From the NCBI GenBank assembly GCA_948567375.1, contig OX419760.1:44392001-44456000 (forward strand): DNA of 64,000 bases, in the 5' to 3' direction. The notes beneath the pieces were generated by a model. That model ran no database searches. It saw only the letters and a program-made list of their open reading frames with translations, and had not been told where the DNA came from. Positions within the stretch are counted from its first letter, which is position 1. Every line of letters begins with the position of its first letter. Below are positions 51,601 through 61,729 of this stretch, piece after piece. The translations under genes and the position numbers were made by a program. The DNA is from Lunularia cruciata (lineage: Eukaryota > Streptophyta > Marchantiopsida > Lunulariales > Lunulariaceae).

Positions 51601-52342
51601 ACTGAGTTAATGTAGAGACTGCAGCATCTTGAGGTTGCTCAATGGACTCTCCCAGTAGCCAAAAGTTATCCAATCTAGGACAAGATGCAATCAAATTCTG
51701 CAAATCATCATAAAGGAAAATGCTGGTTTCCTTTAAATGAAATGATCCATGTAACTTGCTCAACTGAAGTGCTGAATAGAGATTCTTGTTCAGCAAAGGA
51801 ACATGTAGAACATCTTCTAGCATGTAGGACTTCTCTGAACAAGCAAGCTTAACAGAAACTGTCCCATGGCCTAGAATAGCAATGTTGGAACCATCAGCCA
51901 AGTAAACTTGTCTAGGTGGTGAGTATGCTTCATAGACCAAGAAACAGGTTCGTTGGTAGGTCATGTGCTGAGAAGCAGCAGTGTCGATGTACCATCTCTT
52001 GTCCTGAGTGACTGAAGGAACAACATCAACGTTGTACAAAGAGAGGTGAGTTGTAGAAGCATTGGAGTGATGGTGTTCCTTGCCTCCTTTCTCCCTTGTA
52101 TCAGCAATGCGCTTGCGACAGTCTTTGATGTGATGTCCCTTCTTTGAGCAGTAGTGACAGATGATAGAAGGTATGAAGGAACTGCCTCCAGAAGATTTAG
52201 AGAAATAACTCTGATTCTGACCGGAAGGTCTGCTGAAAGAGTTCTGACCAGGGGAAGGATTCTGACCAAAATATCTACTGAAAGAGTTCTGACCCAGAAG
52301 GTCTGTTGAAAGAGTTCTGACCAAAAAAACCATGAGATTCAT
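48651..52342 (-). pseudogene. Copia-3 pol
   Basis: The frame from 52342 to 50564 has 592 codons. A perfect zinc knuckle CHYCSKKGHHIKDC (about 52160), protease WYIDTAASQHMT, integrase zinc site HQRLGHISKN with CSPCLHGKQ, and the integrase core with HSDVCGP, RSDNGGEYN and TPQQNGVVERKNRT supply the catalytic acidic residues. After a TAG near 50562 the same frame gives reverse transcriptase: VTCKWIFKKKYDAQG, LDVKTAFLNG, LYKALYGLKQSARQWYHKF and the catalytic YVDDCILA (about 49655). A TAG at about 49833 and a shift near 49572 follow, then RNase H with SDSDWGGDQDTRRSTGGY and a stop at 49041. Motifs of all four enzymes are conserved. Confidence 0.92.
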
Positions 52343-53120
52343 TCTTCCAGCTCCCCTTGCCTTTACCTTTGTTTCTGTAAGTAGATGTAGAGCCTTGTGT
52401 GACTGCTAGAGCAGTTGTTTGCTCTACAAGACCTTCATACTTCATACTGATTTCTTCTTGAAGAAGAAGAGCAATGACATCAAAGAGATGTAGTGCCTTC
52501 TGTGTTTGCAATGATTGCAGAAAATACTTGAAACTAGAAGGCATAGATCTCATCAAATGGAGCTTAGCCTACTGGTCATCGATTGGGTTGTTCACCGCAG
52601 CTAATTGGGTGAGGACTCCTCGAAAATTGGTAATGTGCTTTGCTACACTGGTGCCTTCATGCATCTTCAAATTCATCAAAGTGTCCAGTAGGTACATGAT
52701 TGTGACATCATTGGTACCTTCATACATGGTTGTTAAATCCATCCATGCTTCGCTTTCCAACATGTGACTGCTGATGGTAGGAACAAACTCAAGAGCTAAT
52801 GCTGAATTGATTGGTTCAAGAGCAACAAGATTCCTATGTTCCCAATCAGGTAGAGTAGCAGCTGAGGTGTGCTTAACTTCAGTACCATCAACAATTGTAA
52901 AAACTGAAGCCACCTTCAGTTTGAGGGCAAGACAATGTTTCCAAGATTAGAAATAATTGCCATTGAATTTGACAAAGGTTGAGTCAAAGCGTATGGCTGG
53001 AGTAGCAAATATTGCACCAGTAGGAGCAGCAACACCAGCAGCAAGGCCAACACCAGCAGCAGCAGGACCAACACCAGCAGTAGCAGGAGCAGCAACACCA
53101 GCAGCACCAACATTAGACAT
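52275..53120 (-). pseudogene. Copia-3 gag
   Basis: ATG at 53120 (MSNVGAAGVAAPATAG), an alanine-valine-glycine-rich start, then IRFDSTFVKFNGNYF and a TAA (52947) where a serine or asparagine codon is expected before SWKH. The frame continues through the capsid region (LESEAWMDLTTMYEGTNDV) to a TAG near 52567 and on through QTQKALHLFDVIALLLQEEI. A one-base insertion at about 52292, in a repeated GQNSFSRPS segment, moves it out of the pol frame. Confidence 0.88.
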
Positions 53121-53369
53121 GATGATTTGATGCACAGAGGATAGTGTAGAATTTCTCTCCCAAAACCCAGACTAACAAAGGAGGCTAATAGAGGATATAA
53201 GAGAAAATTCTCTCCTAAAACCCAGAGAAAGAGACACTCTTCAGAGGAGGAAGAAGGGACTCTTGTTTTTCCAGATATACTAGTGTGTAAAACTTAGGTC
53301 TCTCAGAATTTCAAAATTTGTGTGTGCTAAGGCGTCCCCTAGCAGCTAAAAGGAATTCTGAAACTTAGA

Positions 53370-53381
53370 GCTATGATACCA
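53370..53381 (-). other. Copia-3 primer binding site
   Basis: In the minus sense TGGTATCATAGC follows the 5' LTR directly; it matches the initiator methionine tRNA site at 11 of 12 bases. Confidence 0.85.
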
Positions 53382-53610
53382 TGTGAAAAAATGAAATGAG
53401 CCGTACGTACTCGATTGGTTGAACTAGTTGTTATCCCAGAACTGGGATTATATAAGTACATGAGCATACTCTTAGAGCACACTTTTGCATCTATAGTGTG
53501 AAATGTGTAATTCATGTGCTCTTAACTTAACTCTAAGGTGTTCACATGTAACTCATGTGAACAGTAGTCATACGTGAACAGTAACTAACATGTCTATTAT
53601 AAATCTAACA
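53382..53610 (-). repeat. Copia-3 5' LTR
   Basis: 229 bp, from tgtgaaaaaatg to tctaaca on the plus strand. It differs from the other LTR at about 14 positions. Confidence 0.93.
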
Positions 53611-53884
53611 ATTACCGGAGTTCATTCTAAAAACGCGCAACTCTGACGACCTTCATCGCCCTGTAGCACACAGTTCACAACTCTCAAGCGAATTTATCAA
53701 ATGATCAAATAAAACCCAGGGAATCTGGTTGAGTAACAAAAGTCACAACTAAAGTACGAACAAAAGTGACAACTCAGACTCATTGAGGAAGTACAGTAAG
53801 CTCGCGGATCACTTTGATCTTAGAGCCCAGTGCGGATTTATCCTAGAGATGCAGACTTAGCACAGATATGGTTCCACTTCCAAT
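53611..53884. other. Continuation of CRIPT flank beyond Copia-3
   Basis: Matches 58793-59095 in reverse complement, for example gttcacaactctcaagcga against tcgcttgagagttgtgagc, and gtgcggatttatcctagaga against tctctaggataaatccgcac. It joins the 48412 side in the undisturbed copy. Confidence 0.85.
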
Positions 53885-55234
53885 ATGGTTCCTACGGGTG
53901 TCGAAGACGCACAGAAACGCAAGAGGGAGAAGGCCCTAGTCTCAACGAGGCTTCAAGCAACTTCAATGCCAGTTGTGGATGGTATCGAAACTTCAGATTG
54001 AGGCGTGGCCTTGGCTCAACTTTACTCCATGGCGAGGGCGTACGGAGAAGTTTGACTGAAACAATCCCGAAATGATCGCAGCATTGGAAAAGCTTGAAGA
54101 CATGATCAAAGGTTATGATCCAAGTTGCGTCTATAACATCAACAAAATTGGACTCTTCTTTCGGTTACTGCCCCGATACACCGTTCTGTTTCCGACAGAA
54201 GGTGTCTACAGTTCGTGGAAGAGAAAAATCAAAAGAAAGGACAACACTCTGCTGTAATTCTACGGGAACAGAACGTGTTCTTGTCGCAGTGATTTCAAAA
54301 GCCAAATTGCCCGTCGCCTATGGCCCCTTCAATATTGTCAACAGAACAAGGCCTGGATGGACGATGCGGCTTTTACCTAAAGGTTCGAGCAAGTTTTTAG
54401 GTCATTTGAGAGGAAGACAATTGGCAAGAAAGTGTTGCTGATTTTAGATAGTGCGGCTTTACCTAATGGTTCGAGCAAAGTTTTAGGCCGTTTGAGAGGA
54501 AAAGAACTGGCAAGAATTTTGCTGATTTTAGTTAATGCTACTGGACGTGCACAACCGTTTGAGAAGGACGGAATTTGTGTCGTGTTTTTTCTCCAAATGT
54601 CATTTCTTGGAAGAAGCCCATGGACATGGGAATTATTGCTACACTAGAAAACGCTACAAATATCTTCATATGAAAGAGATGATACACAAGAAGTGAAAGC
54701 TGGACTGGAGACAGAAGCGTACAAAATGAAGTGTGGTGCTGCGCGAATCGAATTCAGAAGGCCTGCACATCTTCTCGGTGCAGCGAAATACGGTTTCATA
54801 GCGTGGAATGGCATTTCTACTGATTCTCTACAGAATTGCTTCAAGAAGGCGGATATTATTCCAGAATTTTGTTCAAACGAGGTAGAATCTTCTGATGATG
54901 CTGATGATGCAGTTGTTGGAAACTTAATGATATTAGTGTAGAATTGTTTAGTAACTTGAGGAGAAGATACAACTCTCATTGGGGAAGAGATACAAGCCTT
55001 TCTGAAGGCTGATGATTCCAATTCTGAAGAGTATCAGCAAAGTTTGACTGAAGATATCGAAGATGCGCTTCGAAAAGATGAAAATGTGACAGCAGATGAC
55101 GATGATGCCATGATCGAGCACAATTCAGGAGGTCCATACACGTCCATACAGGGACTTGACTGATCAAGAGCAAACTCGATTGATGAAACATGCAGTGAGG
55201 ATAGTGAGGATAGGGACAGGGACATGTCTAGATA
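53885..55234 (+). pseudogene. pogo/Tigger-like transposase relic, copy A
   Basis: Tc1/mariner superfamily, pogo/Tigger type. A possible start at 53885 gives MVPTGVEDAQKRKREKALV. Then come NASCGWYRNFRLRRGLGS (HTH end, about 53970), YNINKIGLFFRLLPRYTV (about 54130; families have YNMDETGLF, so the first catalytic Asp is lost), STGTERVLVAVISKAKLPVA, LLILDSA, FFLQMSF and PMDMGIIA in different frames, and AWNGISTDSLQNCFKKADII (54815-54870). An 87-bp tandem duplication covers 54366-54540. Transposase domains are in the normal order but broken by stops and shifts. Confidence 0.82.
54366..54540 (+). repeat. 87-bp tandem duplication in transposase A
   Basis: The segment gcggcttttacctaa to gctgattttag is present twice (54366 and 54453) but only once in copy B (about 62190), so the duplication is specific to copy A. 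Confidence 0.85.
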
Positions 55235-55850
55235 TGTTAGTCATTACTAAGGCTAAGTATTAAAGTGACTAGATATTTTGAGTGGTCAATACTCATGGAA
55301 TCACACAAGTCAATATTCGGATGACAGGGCTGAGGGACTATCTCTGTTTGTGTGTATATATATCTATGTGCAATGAGAAATAAAGATTCGAAGGCTAGTG
55401 TGAGCCTGTTTCAGCTCGGGGAGGTAGCTTCCGGGATAGTGGATGAACCACGTTATTTTCTGTTAGTCCTCGATTTATATTTAATGGGCTTGATAATGTG
55501 TGTTATTGCGAGAGGTATTCGGTAATGCATTTTCTAACAATTGGTATTAGAGCTTAGTTGGTCCTAAAGAGGGTTTTGAGATCTGAGGGTGCATGAAGTG
55601 TGTCCAAAAGCAAGAACACAACAAAGCAATGGCAGAGGTGATATCCATATCAAATGCTAAATTTGCAGTGGAGAAGTTTGATGGGAAAAACAATTTTGGA
55701 CTTTAGAAAATGAAAATTAAGGACCTTCTTGTCTAACAAGGACTTGCATAAAGCACTAAAGAAAAAACAAGAGGAAAAAAGTGATGAGGATGGGGAAGTT
55801 GAAGATGTAGATCTCAATATAGATGAAGTTCTCTACAATATTATGAATGA
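55235..55850 (+). mobile_element. Copia-4, truncated element: LTR, PBS and gag start
   Basis: A 305-bp LTR-like stretch (TGTTAGTC at 55235 to CTAACA at 55539) is followed by TTGGTATTAGAGCT (55541-55554), a copia primer binding site with one change. A gag opening follows: NAKFAVEKFDGKNNFGL, stop, KMKIKDLLV (about 55650-55735). The element stops abruptly near 55850, where an unrelated repeat begins. No second LTR was found. Confidence 0.8.
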
Positions 55851-55855
55851 GGAAT

Positions 55856-56222
55856 CTGCACCAAAACTATTATATTGTTTTGGCGGGTTCAAATAAACCA
55901 TTCTCGCTAGGTTATGATCTTTGTTGAAATGCTAGAACATGCTAGTAAGAATCCTATGACCATGCATAGGCAACAAACCCATTACTCGGATTATGAAATC
56001 TGATTTGCCCCCCAAGTGCTAGAACATGTCAAGTGAGGTGGATGAGCAGAAAGGGTGGAGCAGGTTTGCTAGAAAGAATCCTATGACCATACAACCGCAA
56101 CTAACCTATGACTCGGATTTAGCAAATCGTATGGCCCCAAAGTGTTAGAATATGTCAAGTGAGGCGGATGAGCAGAAAAGGGTGAAATGGGTTTGCAATT
56201 TCCCTTAAGACAATATATTAGG
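55856..56222 (+). repeat. Dispersed repeat R with two inner units, left copy
   Basis: Two units of about 130 bp contain agaatcctatgaccat and gttagaatatgtcaagtga. The same sequence, also with two units, ends the window at 63700-64000 in the same orientation. Confidence 0.8.
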
Positions 56223-56756
56223 GAGGTTCAGAAATAATTTTATGAAGTTCTATATATTTTCATATAGGAAGCGTTGACTAAATAGTTACATTATTGAGTT
56301 TTGGCCAAGTTTCTTATTATTAGCAAATTCTAGAAGAGATGGTTCATAGAAAATAAAGGATATTGATTTTTCCGTTGACATATCATATTACATTAATTAG
56401 GTATTAGGGTTAATAAAATATCTGGTTTAGGGTGAATATGGTCTGTGCCCGGTGTAATGTGTTAATTTAGGATTAAATGAGATTTGGATTGGCACTACTT
56501 GTAGCTACTTGTCGCCCTTGCTAGAAACTCAATAATATATTAATTTAGGATTAAATGAGATTTTGATTGTCATTACTTGTAACTTCTAGTTACCACTGGT
56601 AATTGCTCGCTCGCTGCCATTGCTAACAACTCAATAATGCGTTAGTAATATCTTAATTTAGTATTAAATGTAATTTTGCTTGTAATTGTTATTCGTCGCT
56701 GCTTGTTGCCACCCATAGCTACTTGATGGTGCCCAAAGTTTGTTGTTAATATGAAT
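56223..56756. other. AT-rich spacer
   Basis: No gene. A phrase around taatttaggattaaatgagat recurs at 56463, 56542 and, altered, 56652, each followed by words such as cttgtagctacttgt. These are imperfect tandem units of about 85-110 bp. Confidence 0.5.
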
Positions 56757-57520
56757 TCTTTTCTCGATACAAGCGCCAACATTTGGAAGAAATGTAACCT
56801 ACCAGAAAAAGCTACCGCGATTAGAAACAACAAGGACAACAAAACCCATCAAGCAAGGATAAAACATAAGAAAATGACGCTGGCCCCAATAGTAACGGTA
56901 TACAGACTCTACCCCCCTCCGCACCAAGATGAGCCATCCTATCTCATTTACTTAGCGACAACAAAGCAGCCGCCTAGAAATACAGCTTCACGGAAAGGTA
57001 ACACGACAAAAAGCCTCCGTTTCCTCAAGACTGGCTGTGATGAGTGGATGAAGACCGCAGCTCTTATGCGCGCTATCTCCACCACATCCATCACACGAGA
57101 AAAGGCCAACATGTGGTCTCGCCTCTGTTTTCTAAAGACTGTTTGTAGTGAATGGATAATATGGTTAAAGACTGCAGCTCGTATGCGCGCTAGCTCCACC
57201 ACCTACGCCACGATCACTAATGAACGGATGCGATCCGCTATGGAGATCTACGATCTTGAGCCCGTCATTCGCTCAACCGCGCTGATACGGTCCTTTTGAC
57301 AAAAGAATGTCAACCGTATCAAGTTCCCCAAAATGATTAAATTGTAATCCGGTCTTACTTGGAAAGGAGGTGACTTGGCTTACTACAACCCCATGGAACA
57401 AGGTATCTACACGAGGCTACTTGTTCTTCTCGCACAGGAGTATACAAGAGATCTGCACGTATGGGTTTTTAAATCTGAACTATGGCATGTACATGGAATG
57501 GAAATACAATACTATATTAC
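56757..57520 (+). repeat. Peroxidase promoter module without a peroxidase (right)
   Basis: Same module and orientation as 44405-45560 but starting later (cttttctcgatacaagcgcc) and with two 110-bp units. The TATA box has mutated to tatacaag (57441). It joins gcacgtatgggtttttaaat just as the left copy does, so both derive from one rearranged ancestor. Confidence 0.78.
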
Positions 57521-58745
57521 TAGTTGACCCCGTGGCTTCGCAACTTTGTGTCACACTCAATGTAAATGATTTATTCAATAAATACGATCCAATATGATGT
57601 AGGCTAATAATTGATCGTACGAAACTTGAATAGCTCTCGGATATCTCAGGTGCTTATGTGGGAACAGATTCTTCATATCTGAACTATTGGAATTTAGCCC
57701 CATTTTATCACTTTTGTCTCTCCCTTGTATGGTTTGATAGGTGTTTCCCTCTTTTGTCTCTCCCTTGTATGGTTTGATGGGATGTTTCCATCCTTCTCGT
57801 GTACCACATGATTGTCTTTTGCCTCTAATACTTATTTGGTTAAGAATGACTATAAGGAATAAATAATAATAAAAAAGCTATAAAGAATAAAATAAAAACT
57901 AAAATAAAAGTTATAAAGAAAAGAAATACACAAAATTTCTATAAAAATCTACTTTTGAATAAAAATATATAACTTTAAATTATTTAGTTTGAGAATGTTA
58001 CTTGAAATTCTGTGATGTACAATTGGTTCAATATTATATTGTTAACATATTATACTTATAAAATATGATACATCTTACATATATATAATACCTTAACGTC
58101 ATAACATTGCACCACTCGCAAAACACATAATTTCAAATTCTCAAACTAAATGAAAATGATGAAATGGAAACTAGAGAATATAAAATTTCAAATCATAACA
58201 TTCATAATTCTGGATCTCTTGATATTTAGTCCGTTACCAAAAGACCCGAAAGCCAAAGCCAAAGTTTCCAATGCAATAATTTCTGCATGGAAAGCAGTGT
58301 CAAACAAAATTCCACTTCAAATTCTAGTCAGAGGCTTCAAAGCGATCTACAAGCACAAATTTGGTACGAGGTATTTAAGGCATTTTTTAAAGCATCTTAT
58401 TGTTTTCAGGTCAGTATTGCCATTCGTCTCTTCCTCTTACTCTTATTCGCCTCAAGGAGGTGATGAAGGAGCAATACTTATGCAGTATAGTTCCGTGATC
58501 TCGCCACAACACGCTTGATTATCAGCCCTAAGGGTGGATTCATGAATTCATTTTGGCCTATTCATTCAACTTAGTGAAAAGAATCCTCAACGTTTGGTGT
58601 TGTCTTTATACCATGCTCTTGGAAGCTGAATCTGTCCTTGCAGGCACGGTTGCAGTTTTAGCATATCCGTCGCTGCAGACACTTCGTACCATTGTAGCAC
58701 TTACTGCGGGGTGCTATTGATGATAGTGAGTTCGTCATCCTGTTT
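57521..58745 (+). repeat. Duplicated segment Q, right copy
   Basis: Direct-orientation partner of 45561-46560. It contains an open frame of 122 codons (58150-58518, with ILVRGFKAIYKHKFGTRYL) that is broken in the left copy and matches no family I know. Sequence similarity ends after gtgagttcgtcatcctgttt (about 58745). Confidence 0.75.
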
Positions 58746-59227
58746 CCCTTGCCGTCTCTCTTTGCACTTCTGGGCACCTAAAGGAACCATATTGGAACCA
58801 TATTGGAGGAAAAATGGGAAAATCTGTGCTAAGTCTGCATCTCTAGGATAAATCCGCACTGGGCTCTCAGATCAAAGTGCGGATTTATCCAGAAGCTTAC
58901 TGTACTTCCTCAAAGAGTCTAAGTTGTCACTCTTTTTCATACTTTAATTGTCACTTTTGCTACTCAGCCAGATTCCCTGGGTTTTGTTTGATCATTTGAT
59001 CAATTCGCTTGAGAGTTGTGAGCTGTGTGCTACAGGGCGATGAAGGTCGTCAGAGTTGCGCGTTTCGAGCATGAACTACGGTAACTATAGTTCGCGTGCT
59101 TTGAACTTGAGGATCTTTACTTCAGTATTCGCACAGGTTGAAGCTTAGCAGATGCGTTGAGCGCTTTGAACAGTGCATATGCATTGAGCTCATATGATAT
59201 CTTATGGGCTTTAATTTCTTTTGATCA

Positions 59228-59662
59228 TTGGTTATTTTTCTTGTGCAGATGTTTTTCTTCGGGACCTTGCCAAAAGTGTCAACTTTTGAAACTCACGTTT
59301 CTTATAGGACTGGTTACTCAAATTCCCCGTCCATAGGACTTCAAGCACTCAAGAAGATACCAAGTGTATGCCGTCTGTTAGTCCATCAAAGATATGTCGC
59401 TCCGGTGCAGTCGCACCAGGGTTTAGATACCATCGTCCTGAATGTAATTCGTCATATTCACTCACAATATATTAGCGAGAAAGCTGGTACTAGCGCGAAT
59501 GATCCTCAGCAAAGAGTTGGGAGTGACCTTTCCACGTCTGTGGCACAATTTTTAGAACTTGAAAGTTCAGTTTCCAGCAACATGGAAGGCATGATAATCA
59601 AACGGATTCCTGTGTATCCGCGTATTCCTCTGTTTTCATTTACTGTGGGTACAAATTGGTGA
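59228..59662 (+). CDS. Unrecognised 144-codon frame, possible exon
   Basis: One open frame to TGA, with a strong acceptor-like stretch (ttatttttcttgtgcag) just before the ATG at 59249; from there 137 codons starting MFFFGTLPKVS. Other pieces read TGYSNSPSIGLQALKKIPSV and RIPVYPRIPLFSF. I recognise no family. A related piece (HGYSNSPLLAPQALKF) lies at 63404-63156 on the minus strand, so the sequence is repeated. The counterpart in the left duplication is deleted. It could be an exon of a gene whose other parts are not visible, or repeat-derived. Confidence 0.35.
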   Translation: MVIFLVQMFFFGTLPKVSTFETHVSYRTGYSNSPSIGLQALKKIPSVCRLLVHQRYVAPVQSHQGLDTIVLNVIRHIHSQYISEKAGTSANDPQQRVGSDLSTSVAQFLELESSVSSNMEGMIIKRIPVYPRIPLFSFTVGTNW

Positions 59663-60679
59663 TTTAAATCCCTCAACAGAATAGTGAGCACGTAAGCTAA
59701 TTAAAGAACGAAAATCACAGCAATCGACTGAGGAGCGATAAGTAAAGAACATCTGTTATCAATCTCCACACTTTCGTCGTTATCAGTTCCTCTAGTTCCT
59801 CTGTTTCTTTCATTTGCCCTTCTTTACATCAGTGACAAAGTTGAGCTCTTCCTTTGCGCTAAGAAAGAGTTCAACCTCATCTTTGTCTCACCACTGTAGT
59901 TGCAGTCGTCTGCTTATTGAGGGTGCTCACTGTTGTGCCTCCATTGCAGGTCATGGGTGGCAATACCAATTCCTTTTTTGATTAATTGATCTTCATCTAA
60001 TGCTTGCTGGTTCTCAAGGCCGTCCAGGACAGGCCATTGTCTGTTTCTTCACATTCATCTGCACATGCACTTATCCACTGGGGTTCTCCGCTCTTAATAT
60101 TTGAGTGGGCCGTCACAGTACTCGGTAGGTTGATGAATCTTTAGTTGCCAAAGATCGAGCTCCGACGAAAGCGTCTTGTGTAACAGAAAGAAAGTTCAAG
60201 CAGAACAAAATTTCAAAACGGGAGTTTACAAACCTTGATCAATCTTTTGACTTCTTTTAAATCCAAGATGACAATTCTCTGGATGAGCGAATGGTTCTGT
60301 CTTTCTTAGGAAAGGTAAACATCTGGCTAAATTACAGTGACGCAATTGAAGTTCTTCATTCACTCTAGTAAGAGATCGTACAAAGTAGAAACAAGATATG
60401 GAGTGAATAGGAATAAGTGAACTTCATCGTTGCCCGGTCGAATTTCCGAGCATATATACTCATTGGCGACAAAGATTACAACCAGAAACCTCCCTTGAAT
60501 ACATGAATCGTTGTCAATTGTTTGCACTAGGCTTGTGCTCTGAACCATTGTCCTACGGCTTTTGGCGTAGGAGAGACGAGATGCCTCCAAGTTACTCCAT
60601 CTTGAAGTTTGATAGCACAAATCGAGAGACTGGCATATACACAACTCATGTGCCGACATGAGAATATTCGTGAATGCTT
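59663..60679. other. Flank between the 144-codon frame and CRIPT
   Basis: No gene recognised. The part from 60240 on matches 47741-48180 in reverse complement and is the 3' flank of the CRIPT relic. A minus-strand open frame at 60360-60683 falls inside it and is broken in the left copy, so I do not call it. Confidence 0.55.
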
Positions 60680-61691
60680 TCACACATTACTCTGCTTGTA
60701 GGCGGTGGTATCCAGTACCTGTTTACCACACATTGCGCACACCCTTACAAAATGTGCAATGTTTAAAGGTAAGTATGTCTTAAAATAGGTCATCAGCTGT
60801 GAGTAGAGACCAAACATCATCCAGTTGAGTGGCTGCGTTTCGATGGACGAATGAACATGTGAAAAGTTAAAATGAAGTTTCCCTGATGAAATGAAACAGG
60901 GATATCCAATCTGAAAGGAGAAGATATGCACATGACTGGCAGTACTTGGCTTCTTGATTAAGCTGTTCTTTACAGATAATGCACTTGGTTACACCATACG
61001 GAGTCCATCTGCAGGGCAAACCTTCATAAGCAGCTCCGAGCATCGAGATTGTCTTTCTATCTCCGAATTTTCTCTCTATTTCTTCTCTATGCTCCTCATT
61101 AAGTACGACTCCTATGAAATAAGTCTACCTTAATGAAGACAGTGCAAAGGATGCATGGATGTGAGTAACGGAAGCTGAAGCCGTTAGCAGAATGGGGGAT
61201 CCAAACCGGATGCAAAGTCGTCAAGGCGAAATCTAAGTTCCGGAAACGTGATAGGGTCGGATGGCAAGGTCCTGCAGACGCTCATACTACCTCTGGAAGG
61301 CAAATATATCTATGAATTCTCCTTCAGATCATAAGATTCAATAAGCATGGAAACCCCAGAGGATCAGTGCCCATCTTCTGCTTGATAGAGTGGACCATAA
61401 AACTCCTGGAACATCGGTATGTCTATTCCATCTACTGACCTCAAGAGATCCGGTGACAATGTACTATGACTTTACTCTCTGTAAAGTAAGCACAGTAGGC
61501 AGACACTGCTCTCCGCAGTCAGAGAGCAGCAACTTAGTGGTCTACCTCAGCAAGTAATCATCCAAACATGGAAATTTGGAGAATAACAACTGCATCAAAG
61601 ACCTTCTTTTCGTTCTCAGTATTTGTTCTCATTGATTGACCACCACCTTCTGTTGTGTTTCTGCCTCCTTCCTTGCATTTATCTGGCACTA
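60680..61691 (-). pseudogene. CRIPT: CRIPT-like zinc protein relic, right copy
   Basis: Minus strand. VPDKCKEGGRNTTEGGG begins at the inversion breakpoint (61691), so the first zinc pair and start codon are missing. The middle exon follows an acceptor at 61009 and reads WTPYGVTKCIICKEQLNQEA then KYCQSCAY. The last exon ends VCAMCGKQVLDTTAYKQSNV, stop at 60680. As in the left copy there is no normal donor after CAY. The conserved C-terminal half is well kept, but without a start the copy cannot encode CRIPT. Confidence 0.82.
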
Positions 61692-61729
61692 GAGGGTTGT
61701 CGGATAATTTCTGTGGAGATTCCACCATC

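Larger units (their letters stand above)
48413..53610 (-). mobile_element. Copia-3, nearly intact Ty1/copia element
   Basis: 5198 bp between LTRs of 230 and 229 bp (about 94% identical by eye), minus strand. The flanks are gttaa and attac; the unfilled paralogous site near 59090 reads gttac, so each target copy has changed by one base. Gag-pol is one long frame spoiled by few lesions: two stops and a one-base insertion in gag, and two stops, one shift and a late stop in pol. It is the youngest mobile element in the window judged by its LTRs. Confidence 0.95.
58793..61691 (-). repeat. Inverted segment P, right copy
   Basis: Reverse-complement partner of 46712-53905 without Copia-3. The right breakpoint is sharp: homology ends at ctggcacta (61691), which pairs with tagtgccag at 46712, within the CRIPT coding region. 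The empty site for Copia-3 is at about 59085-59095. Confidence 0.85.

Noticed and set aside
52916-53113. Leucine/valine-rich minus-strand frame
   Set aside because: It is the Copia-3 gag alanine-valine-glycine segment read out of frame, not a membrane protein.
45555-57540. The ctagctgaccccgtgg word after both orphan promoters as the end of a named transposon family
   Set aside because: It resembles conserved ends seen in several repeats, but I cannot assign a family from memory and both copies belong to one duplication, so the boundary may be a shared breakpoint.
60360-60683. 107-codon minus-strand frame downstream of the right CRIPT relic
   Set aside because: It is CRIPT 3' flank; the same sequence in the left copy (47741-48065) is broken by stops and shifts.
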